This document shows, one piece after another, positions 1 through 7,586 of a stretch of DNA of 64,000 bases. The position numbers and the translations under genes were made by a program. Source of the DNA: JBCCJA01 sp039045975 (lineage in GTDB: Bacteria; Planctomycetota; Planctomycetia; Planctomycetales; Planctomycetaceae). The notes under the pieces were generated by a model. That model was not told the DNA's origin, did not search any database, and saw nothing but the letters and a program-made list of their open reading frames with translations. The stretch spans positions 1 through 64,000 of the forward strand of contig JBCCJA010000004.1 in NCBI GenBank assembly GCA_039045975.1, read 5' to 3'. Position 1 is the first letter of the stretch. Each line of letters begins with the position of its first letter.

Positions 1-414
1 CCCGCCCCCGACCTGCCCCGAGCCGCCAACCGGCCCACCCTCCACCAAGTCCACTCCGCCAACGGCACCCCGCAGCTTATCGCCATCGTCGGCCGAACCG
101 CCGCCGTCTACCGCGGCGACCGCTGGCAAACCGCCCGCCTCAAGCATCCCCGCAGCAGCCACGCCGCCGTCGTCCTCGCCCCGAATCATCACCCCGGCCA
201 GCTCCTGATCATCGCCGGCACCCGCCAGGACACCGCCGAGCTTTTTGATGTCGAGTCGATGACCAGCACGCTGCTGCCGATCCGCCTGCCGTTCCCCCTC
301 GACGACCACGCCGCGGTCCGGCTCAGCCCGAACCGCGTCGCAGTAGCCGCATCAGCCAGGCGTCGCGGGCGACGTCGCCGAGGCCGGGGAGGACCGCGTC
401 GAGGACGCGGGTGA
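1..414 (+). CDS. C-terminal part of an unknown protein (left edge)
   Basis: An open frame enters from the left edge in frame 1 and runs to a TGA at 412-414, giving 137 visible residues. Codon third positions are strongly G/C, as in the neighbouring genes, which supports real coding. Alternating short hydrophobic stretches and turns (for example QLIAIVGRTAAVYRGDRW) resemble blades of a beta-propeller or a beta-rich domain, but no family is recognisable. The last 30 residues are read antisense to the end of sppA and become Arg-rich, so the two genes converge with a 92-nt overlap. The true C-terminus may have been extended by loss of an earlier stop. Confidence 0.5.
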   Translation, partial: PAPDLPRAANRPTLHQVHSANGTPQLIAIVGRTAAVYRGDRWQTARLKHPRSSHAAVVLAPNHHPGQLLIIAGTRQDTAELFDVESMTSTLLPIRLPFPLDDHAAVRLSPNRVAVAASARRRGRRRRGRGGPRRGRG

Positions 415-2107
415 CGTCGCCGCCGACTTTCGCGCCCGCCTGCTCTTCGTCGTCGAGAGGGCCGAAGAGGCTTTCGAGAGGGCTGATCGGCTTCGGCAGT
501 TCGAGCAGCTCGACCTTCTTGCCCTCGCGGAGCAACTCTTGGTCGACCGCCATCTGCTTCGCGTGGGCGATCGCGTCGGCGAGCGTGCCGAGTTCGTCGA
601 CCAGGCCGAGTTCGACCGCACGGCTGCCAGTATAGATCCGCCCGCGGGCGAGCCCTTCGAGCGTGTCGTACTCCATCCCGCGGCCCGCCGCCGCCTTCGA
701 GACGAACTGGCCGTAGATCGAATCGAGCAGCTTCCGCATCGCGACCCGCTCCGAATCGGAAAAGCCGTTCAGCAGGCTGAAGGCCCCGGCGTTATCGCCG
801 CGTTGGACGACTTCCGTTGTGATGCCGGCCTTCTCGAACAGGCCCTCCAGGCCGACCTTCCCGCCGACGACGCCGATCGAACCGGTGATCGTCGCCGGCG
901 TCGCGAAGACGCGGTCGGCCCCCATCGAGATGTAGTAACCGCCGCTGGCCGCGACCGAGCCCATGCTGACCACGAGCGGCTTGTCGAGTTTTTCCAATGC
1001 CCGCCAGATGAGGTCGCTAGCAAGGGCGCTGCCGCCGGGGCTGTCTACGCGGAGCACGACGGCGACGACGGTCTCGTCATCGGCGGCCTTCTCGATCGCT
1101 TTGACGAGCGTGCGGTCGCCGATCGTGGCGTCACCGAACGGGTCTTCGCCGCCGCGGCCGGTCATGATCGGCCCGACGGCGTAGAGCACCGCGACCTTCG
1201 GCCGGTAGGTCTTCGCCGACGCGTCCTCACCGGCGAGCAGGTTCATGAACTTCACGAACCCGGCGAAGCCGCTGAAGTCTTTGTCGATCTTCTTCCGGCC
1301 GTAGGCGCTCTTGAACGTCAGCGCGGTTGCGTCGTCGTCGACGGCCTTCAGGACAAGGTCTTCGAGTTCGTCGGCGTACGCGACGTCGGTGATCATCCCG
1401 GCCGACTTCGCGGCCTCGACGGTGTGGGGGCCGGCGTTGATGAAGTCTTCGACGGCGTCTTCACTCAGGTCGCGGCCGGCGGCGATCTCGGCCACCGCGT
1501 GCTCGAAGATCCCGTCGAGGACTTCGGAGAGTTCCTCGCGGAACTGATCGCTCATCGAGGTCCGCGTGTAGGGCTCGGCGGCCGACTTGTACTCGCCGAC
1601 CCGGAGCACGTCGGGCTCGATGTCGAGCTTGTCGAACATACCCTTGTAGAACGAGACCTCGGCCCGGATGCCGAGCACGTTCAGCGTGCCGCTCTCCGGC
1701 ATGACGACACGGTCGCAGCCCGACGCGAGCACGTACGCCGGCAGCGAGAGTTCTTTCGCGTACGCGAAGACCGGCTTGCCCGATTCCTGCACGGCGTCGA
1801 TCGCGTCGGAGAGTTCGGCGATCGCCCCCCAGCCGATCTGCGGCCCGTCGAGCGTCACGACGAGCGCGTCGAGTTCTTCGTCTCCGGCCGCCTCACGAAA
1901 CCGGGCGAGCAGGTCATCGAGCGTCTGTTCGACGTCGCCGAACACTCCCGGCAGGCGGGCCTTCTCTTTGTATCCGCCGCGGACGACGATCCCGCCGGCG
2001 ACGACGCCGTCGTCGGCCTCGTCCGCCACAACCGGTCGGGGCCCGGCGAACAACACGCCGGACGCCACGGCGACCGAAAAACAGACCCGCCCGATCGACC
2101 GCATCAT
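323..2107 (-). CDS. sppA: Signal peptide peptidase SppA, S49 family (67K type)
   Basis: Membrane-bound serine protease that degrades cleaved signal peptides at the periplasmic side of the cytoplasmic membrane. It has 594 residues with the duplicated S49 architecture of the long SppA type. Residues 1-28 form a signal/anchor (MMRSIGRVCFSVAVASGVLF). The N-terminal repeat carries the general-base Lys at about 174 in GEYKSAAEPYTR. The C-terminal repeat carries the nucleophile Ser at about 388 in SVAASGGYY. I chose the start at 2107, and 2104 is equally possible, because an upstream extension adds only Arg/Pro-rich sequence ahead of the hydrophobic segment and a GAGGG lies 8-9 nt upstream. It overlaps the tail of the preceding convergent gene. 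Confidence 0.93.
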   Translation of the reverse strand: MMRSIGRVCFSVAVASGVLFAGPRPVVADEADDGVVAGGIVVRGGYKEKARLPGVFGDVEQTLDDLLARFREAAGDEELDALVVTLDGPQIGWGAIAELSDAIDAVQESGKPVFAYAKELSLPAYVLASGCDRVVMPESGTLNVLGIRAEVSFYKGMFDKLDIEPDVLRVGEYKSAAEPYTRTSMSDQFREELSEVLDGIFEHAVAEIAAGRDLSEDAVEDFINAGPHTVEAAKSAGMITDVAYADELEDLVLKAVDDDATALTFKSAYGRKKIDKDFSGFAGFVKFMNLLAGEDASAKTYRPKVAVLYAVGPIMTGRGGEDPFGDATIGDRTLVKAIEKAADDETVVAVVLRVDSPGGSALASDLIWRALEKLDKPLVVSMGSVAASGGYYISMGADRVFATPATITGSIGVVGGKVGLEGLFEKAGITTEVVQRGDNAGAFSLLNGFSDSERVAMRKLLDSIYGQFVSKAAAGRGMEYDTLEGLARGRIYTGSRAVELGLVDELGTLADAIAHAKQMAVDQELLREGKKVELLELPKPISPLESLFGPLDDEEQAGAKVGGDVTRVLDAVLPGLGDVARDAWLMRLLRRGSG

Positions 2108-2296
2108 CGCCACACCCTCAAAACTGCCCGGGAGGCGGCCGGGACGTTCCGGTCGCAGCAATCTCATCGAATTTAGGACCGCCTTCGGAGTCGGTCAACG
2201 AGCCCTCGGCCGCCCGGACGTTGCCACCGCCCGGGGCCCCGGCGACACTCCGCCGGCCCATCGGACCACGGCCCACGCCGCCGGAGAGTCGCGTCT

Positions 2297-3091
2297 ATGT
2301 CGTCTTACATTGCCCCGCTCGTCGCCGCACTCGCTTGTGTTTCGTCGGCCGCCGACGCGAACGCGAAAGGTTTCTTCGCCGCCGTCCCGCGTGACGGCGT
2401 CGAGCTGCGGTACGAGGGGACCTTCACGCAGACCGATTACGACGCGTTCGGCGGGAATGAGATCTTCGCGTTCGACCGCGTCGTGACGATCCGCACGTTC
2501 GGGCCCGAAACCGTCGATCGCGGCGGTGAATCGGTCGACGCCTGGTGGGTCGAGATCGCCGTTGCGACCGGCACCGCGACGGAACGCGGCATCGAGACCG
2601 GACCCGGCGGCCGCGTCGTCTGTGCCGTGCTCGTCGCCGAGGACGATTTCGGCCTCGCCGACGGCGGCACGCCGTCGCATCAGCCGATTGTTCGCGGGTC
2701 GTACCGGATCGACGACGGCCCGATCGAAGACCTCGTCGACGGCGTGCTGCGCATCGACCCGGCGTTCACGCTCGTCCCCGACCTCCGCGACGACGAGGTC
2801 GTCGAGACCCGCGCCGTTTCGGCCGACGTCCCGGCCGGAACGTTCGACGCGACGCGGACCGTCGGGGCCGTCACGGTCGAGAGTGCCAGCGTGCGGGTGA
2901 AGACCGAGTCGACGCTGACGACGACCGACGAGATCTCGCTCGGCCCGCTCGAATGGGCCGTCACGCAGGAACGGTTCGCGAAAGAGAGCACCCGGCCCCG
3001 GGACTTATTCGAACTGCGGACCGAGATCGAAGAACGCATGCGGCTCGTCGAGATCGGCACGGCGTTCTCGATGGAACTCGACGTCCGCTGA
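2297..3091 (+). CDS. Unknown exported protein
   Basis: A 264-residue protein of unrecognised family. The N-terminus (MSSYIAPLVAALACVSSAADA) looks like a signal peptide with a cleavage site near residue 20, so export to the periplasm is likely. The remainder is acidic and appears beta-rich, with alternating hydrophobic residues and no visible catalytic motif. There is no lipobox. Its stop codon directly abuts the stop codon of bioD on the other strand, so the two genes end tail to tail with no spacer. Codon usage matches the surroundings. Function unknown. Confidence 0.75.
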   Translation: MSSYIAPLVAALACVSSAADANAKGFFAAVPRDGVELRYEGTFTQTDYDAFGGNEIFAFDRVVTIRTFGPETVDRGGESVDAWWVEIAVATGTATERGIETGPGGRVVCAVLVAEDDFGLADGGTPSHQPIVRGSYRIDDGPIEDLVDGVLRIDPAFTLVPDLRDDEVVETRAVSADVPAGTFDATRTVGAVTVESASVRVKTESTLTTTDEISLGPLEWAVTQERFAKESTRPRDLFELRTEIEERMRLVEIGTAFSMELDVR

Positions 3092-3823
3092 TTACGGCGC
3101 GTCCCGCCACAGCGTTTCCCACGCGACCGGCGCGCCACGTTGATCGCGCGGCGACGACATGCCGTGACCGAGCGTCAGGACGGTGAGGCCGGGCCGGAAC
3201 GCACGGACGGCGTTCGCGTTCGTCGCCGTGCTCGCGTCGCCGGTTTCGGCCGGGCGGCTAAAGACGACGGCAGACACGCGCAGCCCGCGGGTCGAAGCGG
3301 CCTCCAGCGTCAGTAGCGTGTGGTTGATCGCCCCTAGACGGTCGGCAGCGATGACGAGCAACGGATAACCGAACGCGGCCGCGACGTCGGCGTTCGTCAC
3401 GCCGTCGGCCAGCGGCGAAAGCAGGCCGCCGGCCCCTTCGACAACGAGCCGGTCACACTGACCCGCCCACCCGGCGGCACCCGTGACGAGCCGGCCGGCG
3501 TCGACGGCACGGTCCTCGGCCCGGGCCGCCTCGGGCGGCGCGAGTGCCGCGTTGAACCGCTGCGGGCAGACGACATCGGGCGACGGGTCCGAGCCGCAGG
3601 CCGCGGACAGCTCGCGGACATCACCCCAGAACTTTCGGCGGTCGGGATCGAACTCGGCCCCGCTGGCGGCGGGCTTGTACGCGCCGGTCGAGAAGCCGGC
3701 CGTCGCCGCAGCCGCGATGACGCGCGACGCGACATACGTCTTGCCGACTTCGGTATCGGTGCCGGTGACGAACAGTCCGTCATCGGGCAGCCCTGACGGA
3801 CGTGGAGGCAGGGCGGGACTCAT
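3092..3823 (-). CDS. bioD: Dethiobiotin synthetase
   Basis: ATP-dependent synthetase that closes the ureido ring of 7,8-diaminopelargonate to form dethiobiotin, the penultimate step of biotin synthesis in the cytoplasm. The 243-residue length is normal. The family P-loop is at about residues 20-30 (TGTDTEVGKTY, Lys28), and the conserved VVEGAGGLLSPL follows near the middle, which in this family positions the substrate carbamate. No other biotin gene is in the window. The start ATG overlaps the TGA of the upstream SAM-hydrolase-family gene by 4 nt, so the two are probably co-translated. The stop abuts the convergent unknown gene. Confidence 0.93.
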   Translation of the reverse strand: MSPALPPRPSGLPDDGLFVTGTDTEVGKTYVASRVIAAAATAGFSTGAYKPAASGAEFDPDRRKFWGDVRELSAACGSDPSPDVVCPQRFNAALAPPEAARAEDRAVDAGRLVTGAAGWAGQCDRLVVEGAGGLLSPLADGVTNADVAAAFGYPLLVIAADRLGAINHTLLTLEAASTRGLRVSAVVFSRPAETGDASTATNANAVRAFRPGLTVLTLGHGMSSPRDQRGAPVAWETLWRDAP

Positions 3824-4635
3824 CGCTTCTCTGGCGTCGTCAGAAATCGGACCGGCGAACCGACGACGAGACCGAAACGATCCGCCGCCGAGCCTTCGCG
3901 GACGGCGACCTCGTAGAAGCCACCGCTACCGACGAGCGTGACCGCGTCGCCCCGCCCCGCTTCGGCGTAGTGCGTCACCGGCGCCAAGGTTTCGGAACCG
4001 ACAGACGCAGACATGACCGCCGTGCGCAAGTCGGCCGCGGCGAGGTTCGTCACCGAGTTTCCGAAATGATCGACGTGCGTCACGACGGCCTCGAAACCGC
4101 CTTCGATCGGCTTCGGTGCCGGTCGCCGCGGCCGGACGAGTTCGGCCGCGGGAACGACGGGCCCCAGCGACCCGAGCCCGACGCCGACGGCCAACGCCGC
4201 GGCCGCCGGGGCCATCACGTCACGGCCGTGAAACGTGCCGCTGACGACCGGCCGGCGGAAGTCCCGATTCTCCACGCGAACGACTTCGACGTCGTCACTC
4301 GCGTCGTAGACGCGGGCGAACACGCCGTTGTCGGGGCCGACAAAGAAGCGGCCGTCGGCCGCGACGCCGACGATCGCCCGCGCGCTCCCCACGCCGGGGT
4401 CGACGACGACGACGTGGACGGAACCGGCCGGATACGTCCCGGCCGCCTCGGCGACGACGTCGCTCGCGCGGACGACGTCGTGGCGCGGGATGTCGTGAGT
4501 CACATCGACGACGACGGCGTCGGGGCTGCGTGAGAAGATCACGCCCTTCATCTGGGCGACGTAACTGTCGCGCGTCCCGAAGTCGGTCGTGAGCGTCACG
4601 ATCGGACGCGTGACGGACGATGTAGGATTCGACAT
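3820..4635 (-). CDS. SAM hydroxide adenosyltransferase (DUF62/SAM hydrolase family)
   Basis: Member of the family that includes S-adenosylmethionine hydroxide adenosyltransferase and the fluorinase. Typical bacterial members split SAM into adenosine and methionine using water or hydroxide. The 271 residues carry the N-terminal TLTTDFGTRDSYVAQMKG signature, in which the Asp contacts the ribose, then VVDPGVGS and FFVGPDNGVF. GTFHGRDVMAPAAA is typical of the hydrolase branch, and HVDHFGNSVTN follows later. It is the first gene of a two-gene unit with bioD (4-nt overlap). The link is biochemically plausible, since biotin synthesis consumes SAM, but a functional relationship is only inferred. Confidence 0.9.
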   Translation of the reverse strand: MSNPTSSVTRPIVTLTTDFGTRDSYVAQMKGVIFSRSPDAVVVDVTHDIPRHDVVRASDVVAEAAGTYPAGSVHVVVVDPGVGSARAIVGVAADGRFFVGPDNGVFARVYDASDDVEVVRVENRDFRRPVVSGTFHGRDVMAPAAAALAVGVGLGSLGPVVPAAELVRPRRPAPKPIEGGFEAVVTHVDHFGNSVTNLAAADLRTAVMSASVGSETLAPVTHYAEAGRGDAVTLVGSGGFYEVAVREGSAADRFGLVVGSPVRFLTTPEKR

Positions 4636-4832
4636 GAGATCGAAAAGCTTTCGGTCCCGAACGCCCGGGGCGGACGGGTATACTTCTTAAATCTTTCTGA
4701 CCGATCGGACCGCTGCCCGCCCGAGTTAAACGTTAACGGTTCGCGGGTCTGTGGGTAGCGTCTCGGCCGGCCGTCTTCACCACCGTCGCTCAACTTCACC
4801 GTCGTCTCTCAACTCTGACAGCGTTCGACATC

Positions 4833-5768
4833 ATGTCCGGCATCTTCCGAGCAGTCCTCGTCGCGGTCGCGACGGCCGCCCCCGTCACTTCGGCCGTCGC
4901 GCAACAAGAAGCCAAGCCCGAGGTCGTCCAAACGTCGGTCACGACCCGCGACGGCTGGACGATCCCGCTGACGTATTACAAGACGGCCGACGACCGCGAA
5001 GCCCCGGTCGTCCTCATGCTGCAGGGCGAGGACGTGAACCGCCAGGCGTGGACGCCGTTGGCGAAGACGCTGCACGCGGCCGGGTACGCGGTGCTCACCT
5101 GCGACCTCCGTAAGTCGGGCGAATCGTCGTATGCGGGCCGGTCGCTGGACCGGACGACGCCCGGCGATTACCGCGCGATGGTCGGGATCGACCTCGAGAC
5201 GATCAAAGAATTCGTTCACGACGAGCATCAGGCCGGTCGCCTGAATATCCGCAAGACCGGGATCGTCGCGGCCGGCGGCGGGGCCCCGCTGGCGGTGGCG
5301 GCGGCGACGGCCGACTGGATGCGGCCTCCGTTGTTCGACGCCCCGATGCTCTCGGCGCGGACGCCCCGCGGCCAAGACGTGCGTTCGCTCGTGATGCTCA
5401 CCCCGGATTCCGGCGTGCCGGGGATCTCGGTCGGCAACGCGGTCCGGAAACTGGTCGCGCCGCCGGCGAAGGTCTCGCTATGGATCGGCGTCGGCGAACG
5501 GGGGCGCGACGACATCAAGACCGCCGAAGCGTTTTTTAAACAAGCGGGCGGCAAGGAACGGAAATCGGCGGCCGCCGAAGACGACGCGGCGCCTAAGACG
5601 CAGGTCCGCTTCCTCCGCGTATTCCCGGGCGTGGCACAGAAAGGGACCGACCTGCTCCAGCCGCAGATCGACCGTCAATTAAAGGTGAGCCTACAGGTCG
5701 TTTCGTTTTTTAATACGACGCTCAAATCTTTGCCGGACGTTTGGGTCGATCGCGCGGGGCGGCGGTAG
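4833..5768 (+). CDS. Exported alpha/beta-hydrolase-like protein lacking the nucleophile
   Basis: A 311-residue protein with a signal peptide (cleavage near residue 23, VTSAVAQQ) and an alpha/beta-hydrolase layout. The family oxyanion/strand motif appears as PVVLMLQGEDVNRQAW, followed by the typical DLRKSGES. At the nucleophile elbow, where the family has GxSxG, the sequence is AAGGGA (residues 146-151), so the Ser is a Gly at about 148. In the C-terminal segment the region expected to hold the catalytic His reads FPGVAQKGTDLLQ with no His. I therefore regard it as a probable non-catalytic homologue, perhaps a binding protein. It stands alone, preceded by a 197-nt spacer and followed by a long non-coding stretch. 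Confidence 0.75.
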   Translation: MSGIFRAVLVAVATAAPVTSAVAQQEAKPEVVQTSVTTRDGWTIPLTYYKTADDREAPVVLMLQGEDVNRQAWTPLAKTLHAAGYAVLTCDLRKSGESSYAGRSLDRTTPGDYRAMVGIDLETIKEFVHDEHQAGRLNIRKTGIVAAGGGAPLAVAAATADWMRPPLFDAPMLSARTPRGQDVRSLVMLTPDSGVPGISVGNAVRKLVAPPAKVSLWIGVGERGRDDIKTAEAFFKQAGGKERKSAAAEDDAAPKTQVRFLRVFPGVAQKGTDLLQPQIDRQLKVSLQVVSFFNTTLKSLPDVWVDRAGRR

Positions 5769-6345
5769 TGTGTGGCGAAAGACCGAGGCAGTCGATTCGC
5801 ACCTTTATTCCGCTGGCTGTAGAACCTTCTAATTAATTCTTGGTCCGCGGCGTTTTATTGAATATGCGCCTTCCCGATCGCATCGAAATTTGACTCCCGC
5901 TCGCCGCATTTCGGGCCGCCGGGAAGCCCGTCCGGACGTCCGGGTTGGCCGAAGCGACCACCGCACCCTAACCTTATGTTCAGTTTCCGCAACGACCCGG
6001 GCATCGTGATTTGCCCCAGGCCCGAAGACCGGCTCCGTTCGACCCGGATGTAACCCGTGACGACCGCTGCGGCCCGAAGCGGGAATTCTCGAAACCGGCT
6101 TACGCGAATTCGCCGCGGCCGGTGGACGGCGCAAACCCAATTCACTCTTGCGGAAAGGACGGCAATCCTTAGCATGCGGTCGCGCTAAATCGGTCTGGCG
6201 CCTCGGGCTTTGGGGAGTCCGGGGGTTGACGGCAGGCCGATGCGGCGGAGAGCCGGAGAAGGGTCTCCGGCCTCGAACAGGTCGACGCGTGTAAAGGCAG
6301 GAAATTCCTAGCGTGTCGGCGGAGTCCGAGCCCGGAGGACAGGAC
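5769..6345. other. 577-bp non-coding stretch with a leader hairpin
   Basis: No open frame here has the codon bias of the neighbours. The region is slightly less G+C-rich than the genes. A strong stem-loop lies at 6252-6271: GCCGGAGA, loop AGGG, TCTCCGGC, extended by GAG/CTC across a bulged A to 6248-6274. It sits about 70 nt before the start of the H1-like gene and could be a 5'-leader element of that mRNA. I see no convincing promoter, tRNA or known structured RNA. Confidence 0.45.
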
Positions 6346-6603
6346 GTGGCCAAGAAAGCAGCGACGAAGAAGGCGGCGAAAAAAGCTCCCGCTAAAAAAG
6401 CGGCGAAGAAGGCACCCGCGAAAAAGGCGGCCAAGAAGGCGGTGAAGAAAGCCGTCAAAAAGGCCGTGAAGAAGACCGCCAAGAAAGCCCCCGCGAAGAA
6501 GGCGGCCAAGAAAGCCGTGAAGAAGACCGTAAAGAAAGCGGTCAAAAAGACGGCGAAGAAGGCCCCGGCGAAGAAGAAGGCGGCCAAAAAGAAGAAAAAG
6601 TGA
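6346..6603 (+). CDS. Lysine/alanine-rich histone H1-like protein
   Basis: An 85-residue, extremely basic protein built almost wholly from AKKA, APAKKAAKK and VKK units with no acidic residues. This matches the bacterial H1-like/Hc1-type proteins that bind DNA non-specifically and compact the nucleoid. I chose the GTG at 6346 because GGAGG sits 7 nt upstream at 6334-6338; the open frame extends 11 codons further upstream but those residues are acidic and unlike the rest. Internal near-repeats make the length likely to vary between strains. It is followed directly by a strong intrinsic terminator and is transcribed alone. Binding to DNA is inferred from composition. Confidence 0.85.
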   Translation: MAKKAATKKAAKKAPAKKAAKKAPAKKAAKKAVKKAVKKAVKKTAKKAPAKKAAKKAVKKTVKKAVKKTAKKAPAKKKAAKKKKK

Positions 6604-6637
6604 CCGCCGCCCGCCGCTGACGCGGTGACGACCTTCG

Positions 6638-6666
6638 ACGGCCGTGCGTTTCGCACGGCCGTTTTT
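6638..6666 (+). terminator. Intrinsic terminator of the H1-like gene
   Basis: Perfect 11-bp stem (ACGGCCGTGCG, loop TTT, CGCACGGCCGT) followed by a T-run, 35 nt after the stop codon. It lies between convergent genes. The left side has no A-run, so it should work mainly on the + strand. Confidence 0.9.
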
Positions 6667-6679
6667 GCTTTCCGGCGAC

Positions 6680-7375
6680 TCAGGCCTCTTCGAGTTGCCC
6701 GAGCGCGTTCTTGGCGGCGGCTTGCTCCGCCTCCTTTTTGTTCGGGCCCCAGGCCGACGGGAACGTGCGGTCGCCGATCACGGCGACGACTTCGAACAGC
6801 TTGTCGTGATCGGGCCCCTTCTCGCCGAGCAGGCGGTATGTCGGCGTCTCGCCGAAACGGACCTGCGCGAGGTGCTGCAGGTCGCTCTTAGCGTTATGAC
6901 CGCCTTCGTCCTCGATCATCCGGTCGAGCTCTTCGCGGATCAGCGGTTCGAGGAACCGCCGTGCGGCGTCCAGTCCGCCGTCGAGGTAGAGCGCTGCGAC
7001 GACCGCTTCGAACGCCGCCGAGACGAGCGACTCCGGCAATTCGTCGTCGACCGCGACGCCCTTCCCGACCCGCAGGCAGGCCTCGAGGCCGAGCTCGCGG
7101 CCGATGCGGCCGCACGTCGACCGGCTGACGACGGCCGACTTCCAGCGGGTCAGCGCGCCCTCCGCGTCGTCGGGGAAGCGTTCGTAGAGGACGTCGCTGG
7201 CGATCATGCCGAGCACGGCGTCGCCTAAGAATTCGAGCCGTTCGTTCGAGCCGCCCCGCGTCGCGGCGGCCGAGGCGTGGGTCAGGCTGTGGGCGAGGAG
7301 TCCTTCGTCGGCGAACGAATGCCCCAAGATCCGCGACGCCTCCGCGAGGCGTGCGGCCCGATCGCTGTCAGTCAT
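6680..7375 (-). CDS. rnc: Ribonuclease III
   Basis: Double-strand-specific endoribonuclease that processes rRNA precursors and structured mRNAs. It has 231 residues, a normal length. The catalytic domain has the signature NERLEFLGDAVLGM (residues about 43-56) and the second metal-binding segment AAFEAVVAALYLDGG. The C-terminal double-stranded-RNA-binding domain includes NAKSDLQHLAQ and ends KKEAEQAAAKNAL. The start at 7375 is supported by AGGAG about 9 nt upstream and by the normal N-terminus; an upstream in-frame extension lacks family similarity. It is divergent from htrA across 211 nt. Confidence 0.95.
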   Translation of the reverse strand: MTDSDRAARLAEASRILGHSFADEGLLAHSLTHASAAATRGGSNERLEFLGDAVLGMIASDVLYERFPDDAEGALTRWKSAVVSRSTCGRIGRELGLEACLRVGKGVAVDDELPESLVSAAFEAVVAALYLDGGLDAARRFLEPLIREELDRMIEDEGGHNAKSDLQHLAQVRFGETPTYRLLGEKGPDHDKLFEVVAVIGDRTFPSAWGPNKKEAEQAAAKNALGQLEEA

Positions 7376-7586
7376 GGACGACTTCTCCTGTGTGAGCGCA
7401 TCGGCAGCTTCTGCCCGACCGACTTGAGTGTCAATTCGCGTCGCCGGGGCCCGCTTTCGCGACCCGCGGCGGCAGGCCGTCCAACGTCGCGGGCGTCGGC
7501 ACCGTAGAGAGACACGCGATGACACAGCCGCCGGCCGACGTTTCACGGGTAGAATGGCCGGAACCGCCTCGAACGAGAGAGTCCGA

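Noticed and set aside
539..2176. Long open frame opposite sppA
   Set aside because: Antisense frame created by high G+C; the sense frame has intact SppA motifs and the antisense protein has no recognisable domain.
6346..6603. Lys-rich tract as non-coding simple repeat
   Set aside because: A strong ribosome-binding site, intact frame, stop and terminator support a real gene.
5829..6656. Phe/Ala-rich open frame opposite the H1-like gene
   Set aside because: It is the reverse reading of the Lys-rich repeats; the sense frame has a perfect ribosome-binding site and terminator.
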